Assembly: GCF_001513785.1 (NCBI RefSeq)
Contig: NZ_LNQS01000001.1
Span: 806,001 to 870,000, forward strand
Source of the DNA: Rheinheimera sp. EpRS3
GTDB taxonomy: Bacteria > Pseudomonadota > Gammaproteobacteria > Enterobacterales > Alteromonadaceae
Direction: 5' to 3'
DNA length: 64,000 nt
The translations under genes and the position numbers were made by a program. Shown here in pieces: positions 52,106 through 61,800 of the stretch. Every line of letters begins with the position of its first letter. Within the stretch, counting starts at the first letter, position 1. Below the pieces are notes generated by a model. The model ran no database searches, was not told where the DNA came from, and saw nothing but the letters and a program-made list of their open reading frames with translations.

Positions 52106-52944
52106 GTTACCTGCCTTTATGTCATATTGTGCTGCAGCATCAATATTTTAGTGATGGTTTGGCGCAGCAGCTACGTCTGGTACCTGCAGCTCAAACACAG
52201 CGCCACTTACAAAATGCCCAGTTGCTGGTTAAGCCGACAAAACAGGGCGCCGTGTTGCTGCTGGATACCAGCCGTCGCGACATAGCTGCTGCCTGTTGTG
52301 AGCCAATTTTGACATTATATTTTTTGTTGTACAGCGACGACCCGCAGTTTGGCAGTTACAGCCTGCCAGTGTTAGAGGCACAACAATTGTTGTACTGCGA
52401 TAACCGGGCACCGGTGCCGGATGATGCGGCCTTACGTTTACATGCCAAACCGGAGCTTGGCAGCGCAGAGGTAATAAGTGCTAATGATGCGCCAGTGGCC
52501 GATGTACTGCCGCCAAAAGGCAAACCCTTACCTGTAATGCTGCTGGCCCTTGATATAACCGCTTTGCACATAACGCAACTTACAGCGGATAACGCAATAT
52601 CTTATCTGTTGCGGTTTGGCAGCAGGCAAAGTGTCTGGCGCTATTACCTCTGTGGCACAGCCTTTGCGCAACCGCTGCGCATTCAGGATATGGCGCAGCA
52701 AACCCATTTTATACAGCAAAACGATACCCGTTTGGCCAATGGCCTTGTGGCGCAGGTATTTGATTCTGCCCAGCCTTTAAAGCTGCAGCAATTCAGCCCG
52801 TACCGGTTTCAACTAATAACCACAACACATGGTAGTGAGAAAATTCTGATCAAACGGCTGCCGGTTGCAGTGGCCGGGCAAATCGATAAAGCAGTAGTCA
52901 ATGGAGTAGCAAGCAACGTGTCGGAAATTTACCTTAACTATTAA
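52102..52944 (+). CDS. Unknown protein between cap and sheath genes
   Basis: A 280-residue protein I do not recognise. No signal peptide or membrane helix. It seems mostly beta-strand, with stretches such as GAVLLLDTSRR, PILTLYFLLYSDDPQFGSYSLP, VMLLALDITALHITQL and FRFQLITTTHG-like segments, and a Gly-Lys-Pro-rich hinge near 137. Position (coupled to the DUF4255 gene and 17 bp before the sheath gene) indicates a structural or assembly part of the injection particle, possibly a second cap-like or baseplate-associated domain. No toxin motif is visible. Confidence 0.6.
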   Translation: MSYLPLCHIVLQHQYFSDGLAQQLRLVPAAQTQRHLQNAQLLVKPTKQGAVLLLDTSRRDIAAACCEPILTLYFLLYSDDPQFGSYSLPVLEAQQLLYCDNRAPVPDDAALRLHAKPELGSAEVISANDAPVADVLPPKGKPLPVMLLALDITALHITQLTADNAISYLLRFGSRQSVWRYYLCGTAFAQPLRIQDMAQQTHFIQQNDTRLANGLVAQVFDSAQPLKLQQFSPYRFQLITTTHGSEKILIKRLPVAVAGQIDKAVVNGVASNVSEIYLNY

Positions 52945-52961
52945 CCAGAAAGGAACACATC

Positions 52962-54521
52962 ATGGGGCAGATGAAAACGCCAGGCGTTTATATCGTAGAG
53001 AAAAATGCCTTTCCCAATTCGGTGGTGGAAGTGGCAACGGCCGTGCCGGCTTTTATCGGCTATACCGAAAAAGCACTGAACGGCAATAAGTCACTGACTA
53101 ACCAGCCTATGCGTATCAGTTCAATGTCAGAGTTTCATAATTACTTTGGTTTTGCACCGACACCGATGTTTGGTTTGGCCGAAGCCAAGGCGCCGGGCGA
53201 CAACACCTTCATTGTTGGCGGTAAGTCGTATCAGCTCAGCCACGACAGCGGTAAAAACCTGCTGTACTACGCCATGATGCTGTTTTATCAAAACGGTGGA
53301 GGCCCTTGTTACATTGTGTCGGTAGGCAACTACGCAGACGATGTTGAAGGGGCGAAATTAATGGCCGGTATTGATCAACTGATCAAAGAGCAGGAACCGA
53401 CCATGCTGGTGATCCCCGAGGCGGTGCTACTGGCCGAAGACGATTGTATCGCAGTACAACAAGCGGCACTGGCACACTGTGGCGGCAAAATGCGCAACCG
53501 TATTGCTATTTTGGATGTATGGCAGGGGTATAAGCCACGCCAGCACCCGGACGGCGATTGCATTGATAATTTCCGCGGTAAGCTGGGCATTAACTATCTG
53601 GATTTTGCCAGCGCTTATTACCCCTGGCTCAACACCACCATAGTGCAGGAACGTGATCTGAGCTATCTGAACCTGACTCCCGCCGATCTGCTACAGCAGT
53701 TGCTTAAAACGGAGCGGAACCTGCCAGACGAACTGCCCGCATTGGATGAGAAAGCCACCGCTGCTGATAAAGCAGCCCAGCTAAAACTACAACAACAACT
53801 GGATGCCATTAACGATATCAGCAAAGACTGGAGCAAGCTGGATCAAGCTGAAATGGTTGCCAGCCAGATGTTATTGCACAAAAGCTTAAAAGCTATCAGC
53901 CCGCTGTACAGCCAGTTACTGGGGCAAATGCGTGATGTGTTAAACCTGCTGCCGCCCGCTGCCGCAATGGCCGGTATTTACACCATGGTGGATAACACCA
54001 AAGGTGTGTGGAAAGCCCCGGCTAATGTCAGTTTAAGTGCTGTGGTATCACCGGCGGTAAATATTACCCACGATGAGCAGGAAGATTTAAACGTTAGCAC
54101 CCAGGGTAAGTCGGTTAATGCCATTCGTACCTTTATTGGCGAAGGCACTCTGGTGTGGGGCGCCCGCACGCTGGATGGTAACAGCCTGGATTGGCGCTAC
54201 ATTAGTGTGCGGCGCACCATGATCATGCTGGAAGAATCTATCCGGCTTGGCACCAAAGCCTATGTATTTGAAAACAATACTGCCAGCACCTGGGTTACCG
54301 TTAAAAGCATGATCCGTAATTTTCTTACCGGTATCTGGAAACGTGGCGGTTTAGCCGGTGCGTCACCGGAAGATGCGTTTAGTGTCAGCGTGGGTTTGGG
54401 TGAAACCATGACATCAGAAGATATTCTTGAAGGCATTTTGCGTGTCACGGTGTTAGTGGCGCTGATCCGCCCGGCCGAGTTTATTGAAATTACGTTCCAG
54501 CAGCAGATGCAGAAATCTTAA
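52962..54521 (+). CDS. Contractile sheath protein (Afp2/Pvc2-like)
   Basis: A 519-residue phage-tail-sheath family protein. The N-terminus MKTPGVYIVEKNAFPNSVVEVATAVPAFIGYTEKA, the middle LNYLDFASAYYPWL-like segment and the C-terminal IRTFIGEGTLVWGARTLDG, WRYISVRRTMIMLEESIRLGTKAYVFENN, VKSMIRNFLTGIWKRGGLAGASPEDAF are typical. It contracts to drive the inner tube. AAAGGA precedes the ATG. A charged Ala/Lys/Gln helical insertion lies at about residues 255-300. Only one sheath gene is seen, while Afp has three. Confidence 0.93.
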   Translation: MGQMKTPGVYIVEKNAFPNSVVEVATAVPAFIGYTEKALNGNKSLTNQPMRISSMSEFHNYFGFAPTPMFGLAEAKAPGDNTFIVGGKSYQLSHDSGKNLLYYAMMLFYQNGGGPCYIVSVGNYADDVEGAKLMAGIDQLIKEQEPTMLVIPEAVLLAEDDCIAVQQAALAHCGGKMRNRIAILDVWQGYKPRQHPDGDCIDNFRGKLGINYLDFASAYYPWLNTTIVQERDLSYLNLTPADLLQQLLKTERNLPDELPALDEKATAADKAAQLKLQQQLDAINDISKDWSKLDQAEMVASQMLLHKSLKAISPLYSQLLGQMRDVLNLLPPAAAMAGIYTMVDNTKGVWKAPANVSLSAVVSPAVNITHDEQEDLNVSTQGKSVNAIRTFIGEGTLVWGARTLDGNSLDWRYISVRRTMIMLEESIRLGTKAYVFENNTASTWVTVKSMIRNFLTGIWKRGGLAGASPEDAFSVSVGLGETMTSEDILEGILRVTVLVALIRPAEFIEITFQQQMQKS

Positions 54522-54562
54522 TTAACTAACCGGTTTATTAAACGAATACAAGGAGCTTAACA

Positions 54563-55021
54563 ATGGCTGATGACGGTTCAACCCAATCCACTTCGGTATG
54601 GCCCTTACCGAAGTTTTATTTCCAGGTGAAATGGGACTCTGAAGTAATGTCGTTTCAGGAGGTATCCGGCCTGGATGTCGAGGCGCAAATTATTGAATAC
54701 CGCGCCGGTGATAACCCGGTGTTTTCTGCCACCAAAATGCCGGGGCTGAAAAAGTCCGGCAACGTGACGATGAAAAAAGGCGTGTATAAATCGGATAACA
54801 AATTCTGGGCCTGGTTTAGCCAGATCAAGATGAACACCATCAAGCGTCTGCCCATCACCATCAGTTTGCTGGATGAAGCAGGCGGCACCACGATGGTGTG
54901 GACCTTAACCAACGCCTGGCCAACTAAAATCACCGGCACTGATCTGAAGTCAGACGGCAATGAGGTGGCAATAGAAACCATTGAAATTGTGCATGAAGGT
55001 ATCACCATTGATAACCCGTAA
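54563..55021 (+). CDS. Inner tube protein 1 (Afp1/Pvc1-like)
   Basis: A 152-residue phage-tail tube protein (gp19 family). Features: WPLPKFYFQVKWDSEVMSFQEVSGLDVEAQIIEYRAGDNPVFSATKMPGLKKSGNVTMKKGVYKSDNKFW, and the C-terminal VWTLTNAWPTKITGTDLKSDGNEVAIETIEIVHEG. These proteins stack as hexamers to form the tube lumen that carries cargo. The gene has AAGGAG upstream and lies 41 bp after the sheath gene and 15 bp before a second, diverged tube gene. Confidence 0.93.
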   Translation: MADDGSTQSTSVWPLPKFYFQVKWDSEVMSFQEVSGLDVEAQIIEYRAGDNPVFSATKMPGLKKSGNVTMKKGVYKSDNKFWAWFSQIKMNTIKRLPITISLLDEAGGTTMVWTLTNAWPTKITGTDLKSDGNEVAIETIEIVHEGITIDNP

Positions 55022-55036
55022 CAGGTAATACGCAGT

Positions 55037-55501
55037 ATGAGTGAACTGGCCACGTCAGATTATCCGTTACCGGCGTTTTATTTCCGGGTGAAGTTTGCTT
55101 CATCCGGTGATAGCGCCGACACGGCATTTCAGGAAGTGTCGGGTATAGGTGCACAACTGGATACCGAAGATGTGGTGGAGGGCGGTGAAAACCGTTTTGT
55201 GCATAAACTGCCCAAAGCGGTCAAGCACGGCAATCTGGTATTAAAACGCGGCATAGCACCAAACAGCTCTTTGCTGGTGCAATGGTGCATTAAGGTGTTT
55301 GAACAAGGGGTGGATATAGCCATTACACCGATGACAATCACCGTGGAATTGTTGGATGAAACCGGGCAACCCGCCCGCAGCTGGTCTTTTGTTAACGCTT
55401 ACCCCGTTAGCTGGCAGGTAGAAGGCTTTAACGCCAGTAAAAACGAGGTGGCCATAGAAAAGCTGGAATTCAGTTATCAGTACGTAAACCGGGAGCGCTA
55501 A
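55037..55501 (+). CDS. Inner tube protein 2 (Afp5/Pvc5-like)
   Basis: A 154-residue homologue of the preceding tube protein (LPAFYFRVKFAS, FQEVSGIGAQLDTEDVVEGGENRFVHKLPKAVKHGNLVLKRGI, RSWSFVNAYPVSWQVEGFNASKNEVAIEKLEFSYQYV). In Afp/PVC particles the second tube protein sits at the base, linking the tube to the spike. The order tube 1, tube 2 directly after the sheath is compact relative to Afp. It ends four bases before the DUF5908 gene. Confidence 0.9.
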   Translation: MSELATSDYPLPAFYFRVKFASSGDSADTAFQEVSGIGAQLDTEDVVEGGENRFVHKLPKAVKHGNLVLKRGIAPNSSLLVQWCIKVFEQGVDIAITPMTITVELLDETGQPARSWSFVNAYPVSWQVEGFNASKNEVAIEKLEFSYQYVNRER

Positions 55502-55505
55502 CACT

Positions 55506-55679
55506 ATGCCGATTGAAGTCACCAAACTGATTGTAAAATCTACTCTGCTGGAGCCGCCAAGCGACAGCCCGGCACGCCCACCTTACCCGGCACAGGATTT
55601 ACAACAATTAAAGCAGGACATCCTGCAGGAATGCCAGCGGCTACTGCAACAGGCGCAGTATGAGCAGAGGCCGCGCTGA
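55506..55679 (+). CDS. DUF5908 small protein (Afp6/Pvc6-like)
   Basis: 57 residues, too short for usual gene cut-offs. It opens MPIEVTKLIVKSTL, the typical start of DUF5908 proteins (MPIEI...), continues with a Pro/Ser-rich linker and ends with a Gln-rich helix (LKQDILQECQRLLQQ). It lies in the same place as Afp6/Pvc6, between tube 2 and the LysM protein. The stop TGA overlaps the next start (TGATG). Probably a tube-baseplate adaptor or chaperone; its role is unproved. Confidence 0.8.
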   Translation: MPIEVTKLIVKSTLLEPPSDSPARPPYPAQDLQQLKQDILQECQRLLQQAQYEQRPR

Positions 55680-56362
55680 TGAGTGGCAGTAAGTCGCTGT
55701 TAACCATCAGCTGTTGTGACAACAATGGCCAGCCCACGGGCGAAGGGCAGTTTCAGGCCATGATTAACCCGGCCAGCCTGAATCATCAGTTGGGTATTAG
55801 TTATAACACCGATAACAGCAACAATCTGCCGGTGGGTAAGTCGGCAGTAGAAAGCAAACTTAGCCAGTACCAGCAAGAAAAACTCAGCTTTGATCTGGTG
55901 CTGGATGGCACCGGCGTGGTGCCGGTTTCAGCGCAACAGGAGCCCGATGTCAGCAAGCAGATAAAACAGCTGAAAAACGTGGTGTATCACTATGTTGGGG
56001 AAAAACACGAACCCAGCATCGTAAAGCTGCAGTGGGGCCAGAGCTTCAGTTTTGTCGGCCGCTTAAATAGCATGACAGTGGATTACACCCTGTTCAAACC
56101 CGGTGGCGACCCGCTACGTGCAAAAATTAAGCTGAATTTCGGCAGCTACATGTCAAACAAACAAGAGGCACTAAAAGCCGACAGGCAATCGCCGGATCTG
56201 ACGCATCAGGTACTGGTAAAAGCTGGTGATACCCTGCCTAACCTGTGTTACCGCATCTACCGTGACAGCAGTTACTACCTGGCCGTCGCTGAATTTAATC
56301 AATTGGACAGTGTCAGCGTGCTTACGCCCGGCCGCCAGTTGTATTTTCCACCACTGAGGTAA
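55679..56362 (+). CDS. LysM baseplate/spike-adaptor protein (Afp7/Pvc7-like)
   Basis: A 227-residue protein. The N-terminal part (MINPASLNHQLGISYN, VLDGTGVVPV, FVGRLNSMTVDYTLFKPGGDPLRAKIKLNFGSY) is the contractile-injection tube/spike adaptor type. A LysM domain closes the protein (about 175-225: HQVLVKAGDTLPNLCYRIYRDSSYYLAVAEFNQLDSVSVLTPGRQLYFP). In Afp the protein connects the tube base with the VgrG-like spike. Starts on the DUF5908 stop and ends three bases before the spike gene. Confidence 0.87.
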   Translation: MSGSKSLLTISCCDNNGQPTGEGQFQAMINPASLNHQLGISYNTDNSNNLPVGKSAVESKLSQYQQEKLSFDLVLDGTGVVPVSAQQEPDVSKQIKQLKNVVYHYVGEKHEPSIVKLQWGQSFSFVGRLNSMTVDYTLFKPGGDPLRAKIKLNFGSYMSNKQEALKADRQSPDLTHQVLVKAGDTLPNLCYRIYRDSSYYLAVAEFNQLDSVSVLTPGRQLYFPPLR

Positions 56363-56365
56363 GTT

Positions 56366-58153
56366 ATGGCCAATTCCCCGTTACAAGGTGCCGACGGACC
56401 GGTAAGGCTTAGCATAACCAGCGATGGCACTGCGCTGGCCGACAGCATCAGTATTATCAGTGTCGATATTACCAAGGCGCTAAACCGGGTGCCGCTGGCT
56501 GTGCTGACATTCAGTGACGGCGATATGCCGGCGAAAGATTTTCCACTGTCTAATCAGGCGTCGTTGGTGCCGGGCGCCAAACTGGTGGTCAGTGCCGGTT
56601 ATAGTGATGATGAACAACAAATCTTTAGCGGCGTAGTGGTAAAGCACAGCCTGGCGATTAGTGGTAATAATCAGGCGCAGCTTATTGTTGAGTGCCGCGA
56701 CCCTGTTTTTGCTGCCACGCTGGCGCGTACTAATGCCAATTATACCAACATGACCGACAGTGATATCTGGCAGCAACTGGCCGGTAAGTATGCTGTTAGC
56801 TGCAATGCTACGGCAACCGCTGAAAGCCATGCCGAGCTGGTGCAATACTACAGCACTGACTGGGATTTTATGCTGCTGCGTGCTGAAGTAAACGGCATGT
56901 TGCTGTGCGCCGATGACGGCAAGCTGAGTATAGCGCCGCCGGATACCACTGCAGCAGCGGTACTTTGCGTAACTTACGGTGATGATTTACTCAGCTTTAA
57001 CGCCAGCCTGGATGCCAGCCAGCAGTTTAGCTCGGTTAAAACAGTTAGCTGGAACCCTGCCAACCAGCAGATCCAAAGCGAAGAAGCCGCCAGTGCAACC
57101 CTTACTGCGCAGGGAAATATAGCTGCCGGCACGCTGGCCGATGTCGCAGCAGTAAAAGAATTTCGTTTGCAAAGTAATGCCCCGCTTACTGATGCCAGTT
57201 TAACCAGCTGGGCGAAAGCGCAGCAGCTGAAATCCGCACTGGCGCGAATTCGCGGTGAATTGCGCTGTCAGGGCTCTGCGCTGCTAAAACCCGGCGTATT
57301 AATTACAGTCAGTGGTGTAGGCGAGCGTTTTAACGGTGACGTTTTTGTGTCTCAGGTGCGGCATATTATTGCAGATGGCGATTGGATATCTCAGGTGAGT
57401 TTTGGTATGTCGGCGCAGTGGTTTGCGCAAAATACCGATATCAGCGCCCCCTTAGCTGGCGGCGTGTTACCCGGCGTCAGTGGCTTGCAAATTGGTGTCG
57501 TGCAGCAACTGGACAGCGATCCGGCGGGCGAATGCCGCATTCAGGTCAAAGTACCGTTACTGGAGGCTGAAACCGAAGGCATCTGGGCCCGTTTACTGAG
57601 TTTTTATGCCTCAAACGGCTTTGGCCAGTTTTGCCTGCCGGAAGTGGGGGACGAAGTGATCCTGGGCTATCTGAATAATGACCCCGGTTATCCGGTGATC
57701 CTCGGCAGTGTTTACAGCAGCAATAAACAGCCGCCTTATGCCGCAGCAGCAGATAACAACATTAAAGCTTTTGTCAGCCGCACCAAGCTGACATTGGAGT
57801 ACGACGAAGAGAAGAAAAAAATCAGTATCTGGACTCCGGCAGGTAATAAAGCCGTGCTGGACGACGACAGTAAAACCATTTTGCTGCAAGACCAGCATGG
57901 CAACAAGGTTGAGCTGTCTGACAGCGGCATTTTGCTTGATAGCCCCAAAGACATCAGCTTAAACGCTAAAGGCAAAATCAGTTTGCAGGCGGTGTCTAAT
58001 ATTGAACTGGCCGCCAAAGCCGATTTTAAGGCCGAAGCGCTTAATATCAGCCAGCAGGCCAATGTCGGTTTTACCGCTAAAGGTAATGCCAGCGCCGAAT
58101 TATCTGCCAGCGGCCAGACCACGGTGAAAGGTGCCATGGTAATGATTAACTAG
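56366..58153 (+). CDS. VgrG-like central spike protein (Afp8/Pvc8-like)
   Basis: A 595-residue spike protein. The gp27-like N-terminal half (about 1-350) is followed by an OB-fold (about 375-455: GVVQQLDSDPAGECRIQVKVPLLEAETEGIWARLLSFYASNGFGQFCLPEVGDEVILGYLNNDPGYPVILGSVYSS) and a C-terminal beta-helix with DKSKTILLQDQHGNKVELS-type repeats that forms the needle shaft. It carries the PAAR tip encoded next. No effector extension is seen at the C-terminus. Confidence 0.9.
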   Translation: MANSPLQGADGPVRLSITSDGTALADSISIISVDITKALNRVPLAVLTFSDGDMPAKDFPLSNQASLVPGAKLVVSAGYSDDEQQIFSGVVVKHSLAISGNNQAQLIVECRDPVFAATLARTNANYTNMTDSDIWQQLAGKYAVSCNATATAESHAELVQYYSTDWDFMLLRAEVNGMLLCADDGKLSIAPPDTTAAAVLCVTYGDDLLSFNASLDASQQFSSVKTVSWNPANQQIQSEEAASATLTAQGNIAAGTLADVAAVKEFRLQSNAPLTDASLTSWAKAQQLKSALARIRGELRCQGSALLKPGVLITVSGVGERFNGDVFVSQVRHIIADGDWISQVSFGMSAQWFAQNTDISAPLAGGVLPGVSGLQIGVVQQLDSDPAGECRIQVKVPLLEAETEGIWARLLSFYASNGFGQFCLPEVGDEVILGYLNNDPGYPVILGSVYSSNKQPPYAAAADNNIKAFVSRTKLTLEYDEEKKKISIWTPAGNKAVLDDDSKTILLQDQHGNKVELSDSGILLDSPKDISLNAKGKISLQAVSNIELAAKADFKAEALNISQQANVGFTAKGNASAELSASGQTTVKGAMVMIN

Positions 58154-58162
58154 GAGCTTTGT

Positions 58163-58462
58163 ATGCCACCAGCAGCGCGTTTAACCGATATGCACCAGTG
58201 CCCGATGCAAACGCCCGGCCTGCCGCCGATCCCGCATGTCGGTGGCCCGGTGATTGGGCCAGGAGTACCCACAGTGCTGATTGAAAAACTGCCCGCAGCC
58301 GTATTGGGTGACAGCTGCGTGTGCGTGGGCCCGCCAGATAGCATTATTAAAGGTTCTGCCACAGTAATGATTGGCGGTAAACCGGCCGCCCGGCTCGGTG
58401 ATACCTGTGCTCATGGCGGTGCAGTAATCATGGGTGCGCCCACCGTGATGATAGGAGGCTAA
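58163..58462 (+). CDS. PAAR-domain spike tip protein (Afp10/Pvc10-like)
   Basis: A 99-residue protein consisting of one PAAR domain, the zinc-binding cone at the tip of the spike. Gly/Pro-rich repeats (PGLPPIPHVGGPVIGPGVPTVLIEKLPAAVLGDSCVC, ATVMIGGKPAARLGDTCAHGGAVIMGAPTVMIGG) contain the conserved Cys and His residues. Here it lies between the spike gene and the gp25-like gene; in Afp the gp25-like gene comes first, so the order is switched. Its end holds AGGAGG, the ribosome site of the next gene. Confidence 0.93.
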   Translation: MPPAARLTDMHQCPMQTPGLPPIPHVGGPVIGPGVPTVLIEKLPAAVLGDSCVCVGPPDSIIKGSATVMIGGKPAARLGDTCAHGGAVIMGAPTVMIGG

Positions 58463-58888
58463 ATGAGCGCCGAGCAACCGGATAACGCATTTTTAGGCAT
58501 TGGCTGGGCTTTTCCGCCCGGTTTTGGCCGTGGCAGTTGCCACAGCGAAATGGTGACAGATCAGCAGGATATAGAGCAAAGCCTGCGCATTTTGTTTTCT
58601 ACCCGCCCCGGTGAGCGGGTAATGCAGCCGGAATATGGCTGTTCCTTGCAGCGCTATGTATTTAGCACTCTGGATGAGCATGCACTGGCCAATATTATTG
58701 ATGCCATCAGCCATGCGGTGCTGTTTTTTGAGCCGCGTATTCAGCTACTGCAGGTAACGCCAGATTTGCAGCAGATTTTTGATGGTGTGTTAATGCTGCA
58801 GCTAAGTTATCAGATCCGCGGCACTAACAGCCGGCACAATATGGTGTATCCGTTTTACTTACTTGAAGGCACAGAGGTGGCGCAGTGA
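58463..58888 (+). CDS. gp25-like baseplate wedge protein (Afp9/Pvc9-like)
   Basis: A 141-residue GPW/gp25 family protein: FLGIGWAFPPGF near the start, DIEQSLRILFSTRPGERVMQPEYGCSLQRYVFSTLDEHALANIIDAISHAVLFFEPRI in the middle, with the conserved EPR motif that joins sheath and baseplate. It starts directly after the PAAR stop (TAAATG) and overlaps the large baseplate gene by four bases (GTGA). Confidence 0.92.
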   Translation: MSAEQPDNAFLGIGWAFPPGFGRGSCHSEMVTDQQDIEQSLRILFSTRPGERVMQPEYGCSLQRYVFSTLDEHALANIIDAISHAVLFFEPRIQLLQVTPDLQQIFDGVLMLQLSYQIRGTNSRHNMVYPFYLLEGTEVAQ

Positions 58889-61800
58889 CAGTCGGCCTAA
58901 GCTCATATGCACACTGGCCGGCATTGTTTCATGCTGATGGCACGGCACAAAGTGAGCAGCGTTATGCGCCGCTGCAAAGCGATTATTTTCAGCCCGACAC
59001 GCTGAATTTTAACCAGTTGCTGAGCCTTGCCGCCGGGCTGGCAGAGAATATTCGCTTTGTTGATCTGGACGGCAGTACGCAGGGCAACTGGCGCCAACTA
59101 TTTAGCCGCAGCGAACCGGCCATTCTGGCACAGATAGCCGCACTGGATGCAAACCGGCTGCAACAGGACTTGGAAATACTGCAGCAACAAACGCCGCTGA
59201 GGCAATTTAATTTTGTAATGACGCTGCTACAGCAATATCACCAGTGGTATCACCAATTGCTGCAACTGGGCTCTGAATCTGCCGTGATACTGGCCGACAA
59301 ATTACACAGCAGCTGGCAAACCCAATTGGCGCCTTATTTGCCGTTGTTACAGCAAGCCACAGCAAGCCTGCCCGGCACGGCAGACTTTACTGCGTTGCTG
59401 CAGTTTGCGCCGGCAAGTGCTGCAACATGCAGTGTGGATGAAGCGCTACAACGCAGTGCGGCAGGTAGCTTGCAACTATGCCGCTATTTGCAGCAGGAAA
59501 CCGCCGGGCAACTTAACCAGTTATTGCGTTCACAGCAAAATGAGCCGGCGTTGGCACTGTTTCTGGCATTTTTACGCTTGTATCAGGGCAACCAGCACCA
59601 GCTAAACCAGTTAACTGAGCGTCATCTGGCATTTTACTATGATGACTGCCTGAAAATGCCCTGGCGTAAACCGATAGCGCAAAGTATCTGGCTTAGCCTG
59701 CAACCTGCGGCAACTGCAGTATTATTGCCAGCCAACACCCGTTTTAGTGCCGGTAAAACAGCCGACGGTACGCCGCTGTTGTTTCATACTACCGCTCCAC
59801 AATACCTGCAGGCCGTGCAGGTGCAACAGCTATACAGTTTGAGTTTGCTCAGCAGTAAACGTATTTCACCCGAACAGGAACTGGGTTTTGTCAGCCGTAT
59901 TTACAGCAGTGGCGCCAGTATTGATGCATCCGGCGGGCGGGCGCTGTTTGTGGCGAATGACGACATACCCCGTATGCCGGGGTTCGCCATAGTGTCGCCT
60001 ACTTTGCAGCTGAGCGAGGGCGAGCGCTGTATAGAGCTGCAACTGCGCTTAACGCCGCCGCAGCAACTGGCTGCCAGGTTAACTGAGTTGCTGCAGCGGG
60101 CAGATTACAGCTGGCCGCAACGTTTACAGCAGGCGTTGGCGATAATTTTAACCACGCTGGACTATGCAATATTGCCATCACAGTTGCAGCAGGATGCTAC
60201 TGTGCTTGCCAGCAGCCTGCCAGATTTACCGGTAATGCCGGTGGCAGCGCGCTGGCTGGCGTTTTATCAGCAGGTACTGCTGCTGTTGCTGCTGCGTACC
60301 GAACAACAGCCAGAGTTCAGCCGCTTGTTCGGGATGTTGTTTAGTTACTATCTGTTTGGCCCCGACAACTGGTTAAGCGCAAAAGACAGCCAGGCGGTGT
60401 TGGCGAAAGCTGAGCTGCTGGCACTGCAAAATGGCAATGTGCAAAGTTACCAGTGTGTGCAGCAATTGCTGAGTGACGACAGGATGACGGTGTTTTACCG
60501 TTACTGCAGCGACTTATTTTTATTATCGCTATCTACCGCCACTGGTTTTGTCAGTGTGGCTGAATATTCTATCCAGCCGCTGGGCCCGGCTACACTGGGG
60601 CTGCAGTTACGTTGTCAGCTTAGCAGCAGCTTTGCCGCGATATGTGCTTTTAACGACACTGACGCCAGTATGCGTCTGACATTAAACCCCATGGCGAAGC
60701 TGTGCGGTTACTCGCTGTGCAGCCAGTTTGACATTGCGCAATGCCGGCTTGAAGTAAGCGTAAAAAATGCCCGCAGCCTTAACCTGAGTAATCAGCTGGG
60801 GCCACTGGATGCCACTAAACCGTTTTGGCCGTTTGGCCCGGTACCACTGCCAGGCAGTTATCTGTTGTTTAACCACAGTGACTGGCAACACAAACATTTA
60901 CAGCAGCTTGAACTTGAACTGGACTGGGCTGAACTGCCGGTTGCCAGCGAAGGGCTGGCCGGCCATTATGTGGCATACGGTGAAGATATCAGCAACTACA
61001 GTTTTAAGGCCCGGCTGGCGTTGTTGGATCAGGGCCGCTGGCAAGAGGTAACTGAAGATTATCAACACCAGGCCGAGTTTTGCCTGTTTGCTGCAGCGCA
61101 CAGCCATGCTCCGGTGCAGCCTAAGCAGCAACTGGTTTTCAGTGCTGTCAGTGGTTTCAGGTTAACGGCGGCACAGGCTGCCCAACCGTATCATCCTGCC
61201 GCCAGTCAGGGCTTTTTCCGCCTTAGCCTTAGCCAGCCGGTCAGCGGTTTTGGCCATGGCCGTTATAGCACAGCCCTGAGTGAAACCCTGCTTTATAACG
61301 CTAAGCACAAAAAACCGCGGCCATTGCCGCAGCCGCCCTATGCGCCGCTGTTGCAACTGCTAAGTGTAAGTTACAGCGCTTATTGCGATATTCATACCAG
61401 CCGTGATCCCGCCAGTGGCAACCGTGATCGCTTGCTGCAGTTGTATCCGTTTGGCCAGCGCCAAAGCTACCCCAGCGCCCGGCGTGATGCTGTGCGGCTA
61501 TTGCCACATTTTGCGCATCAGGCTTATGTGTTTATTGGTTTAACCGGGGCCAGTGTTAGCGGCCAGCTTAGTTTGTTATTTGATATTGAACCCGCCAGCG
61601 GCAGCAGCAATACCGTACCGGAAAATGCGCTGCGCTGGCAGTATCTGCATGATGATGAATGGCTGGATTTCACCGATCAGGCGCTGCTGACAGATAGCAG
61701 CCGTGGCCTGACATCAAGTGGTGCTGTGATATTGCAATTGCCGCATGCCCTGCAACAACAGCATCAGTTAATGCCCTCGGGACAGGCCTGGTTACGGCTG

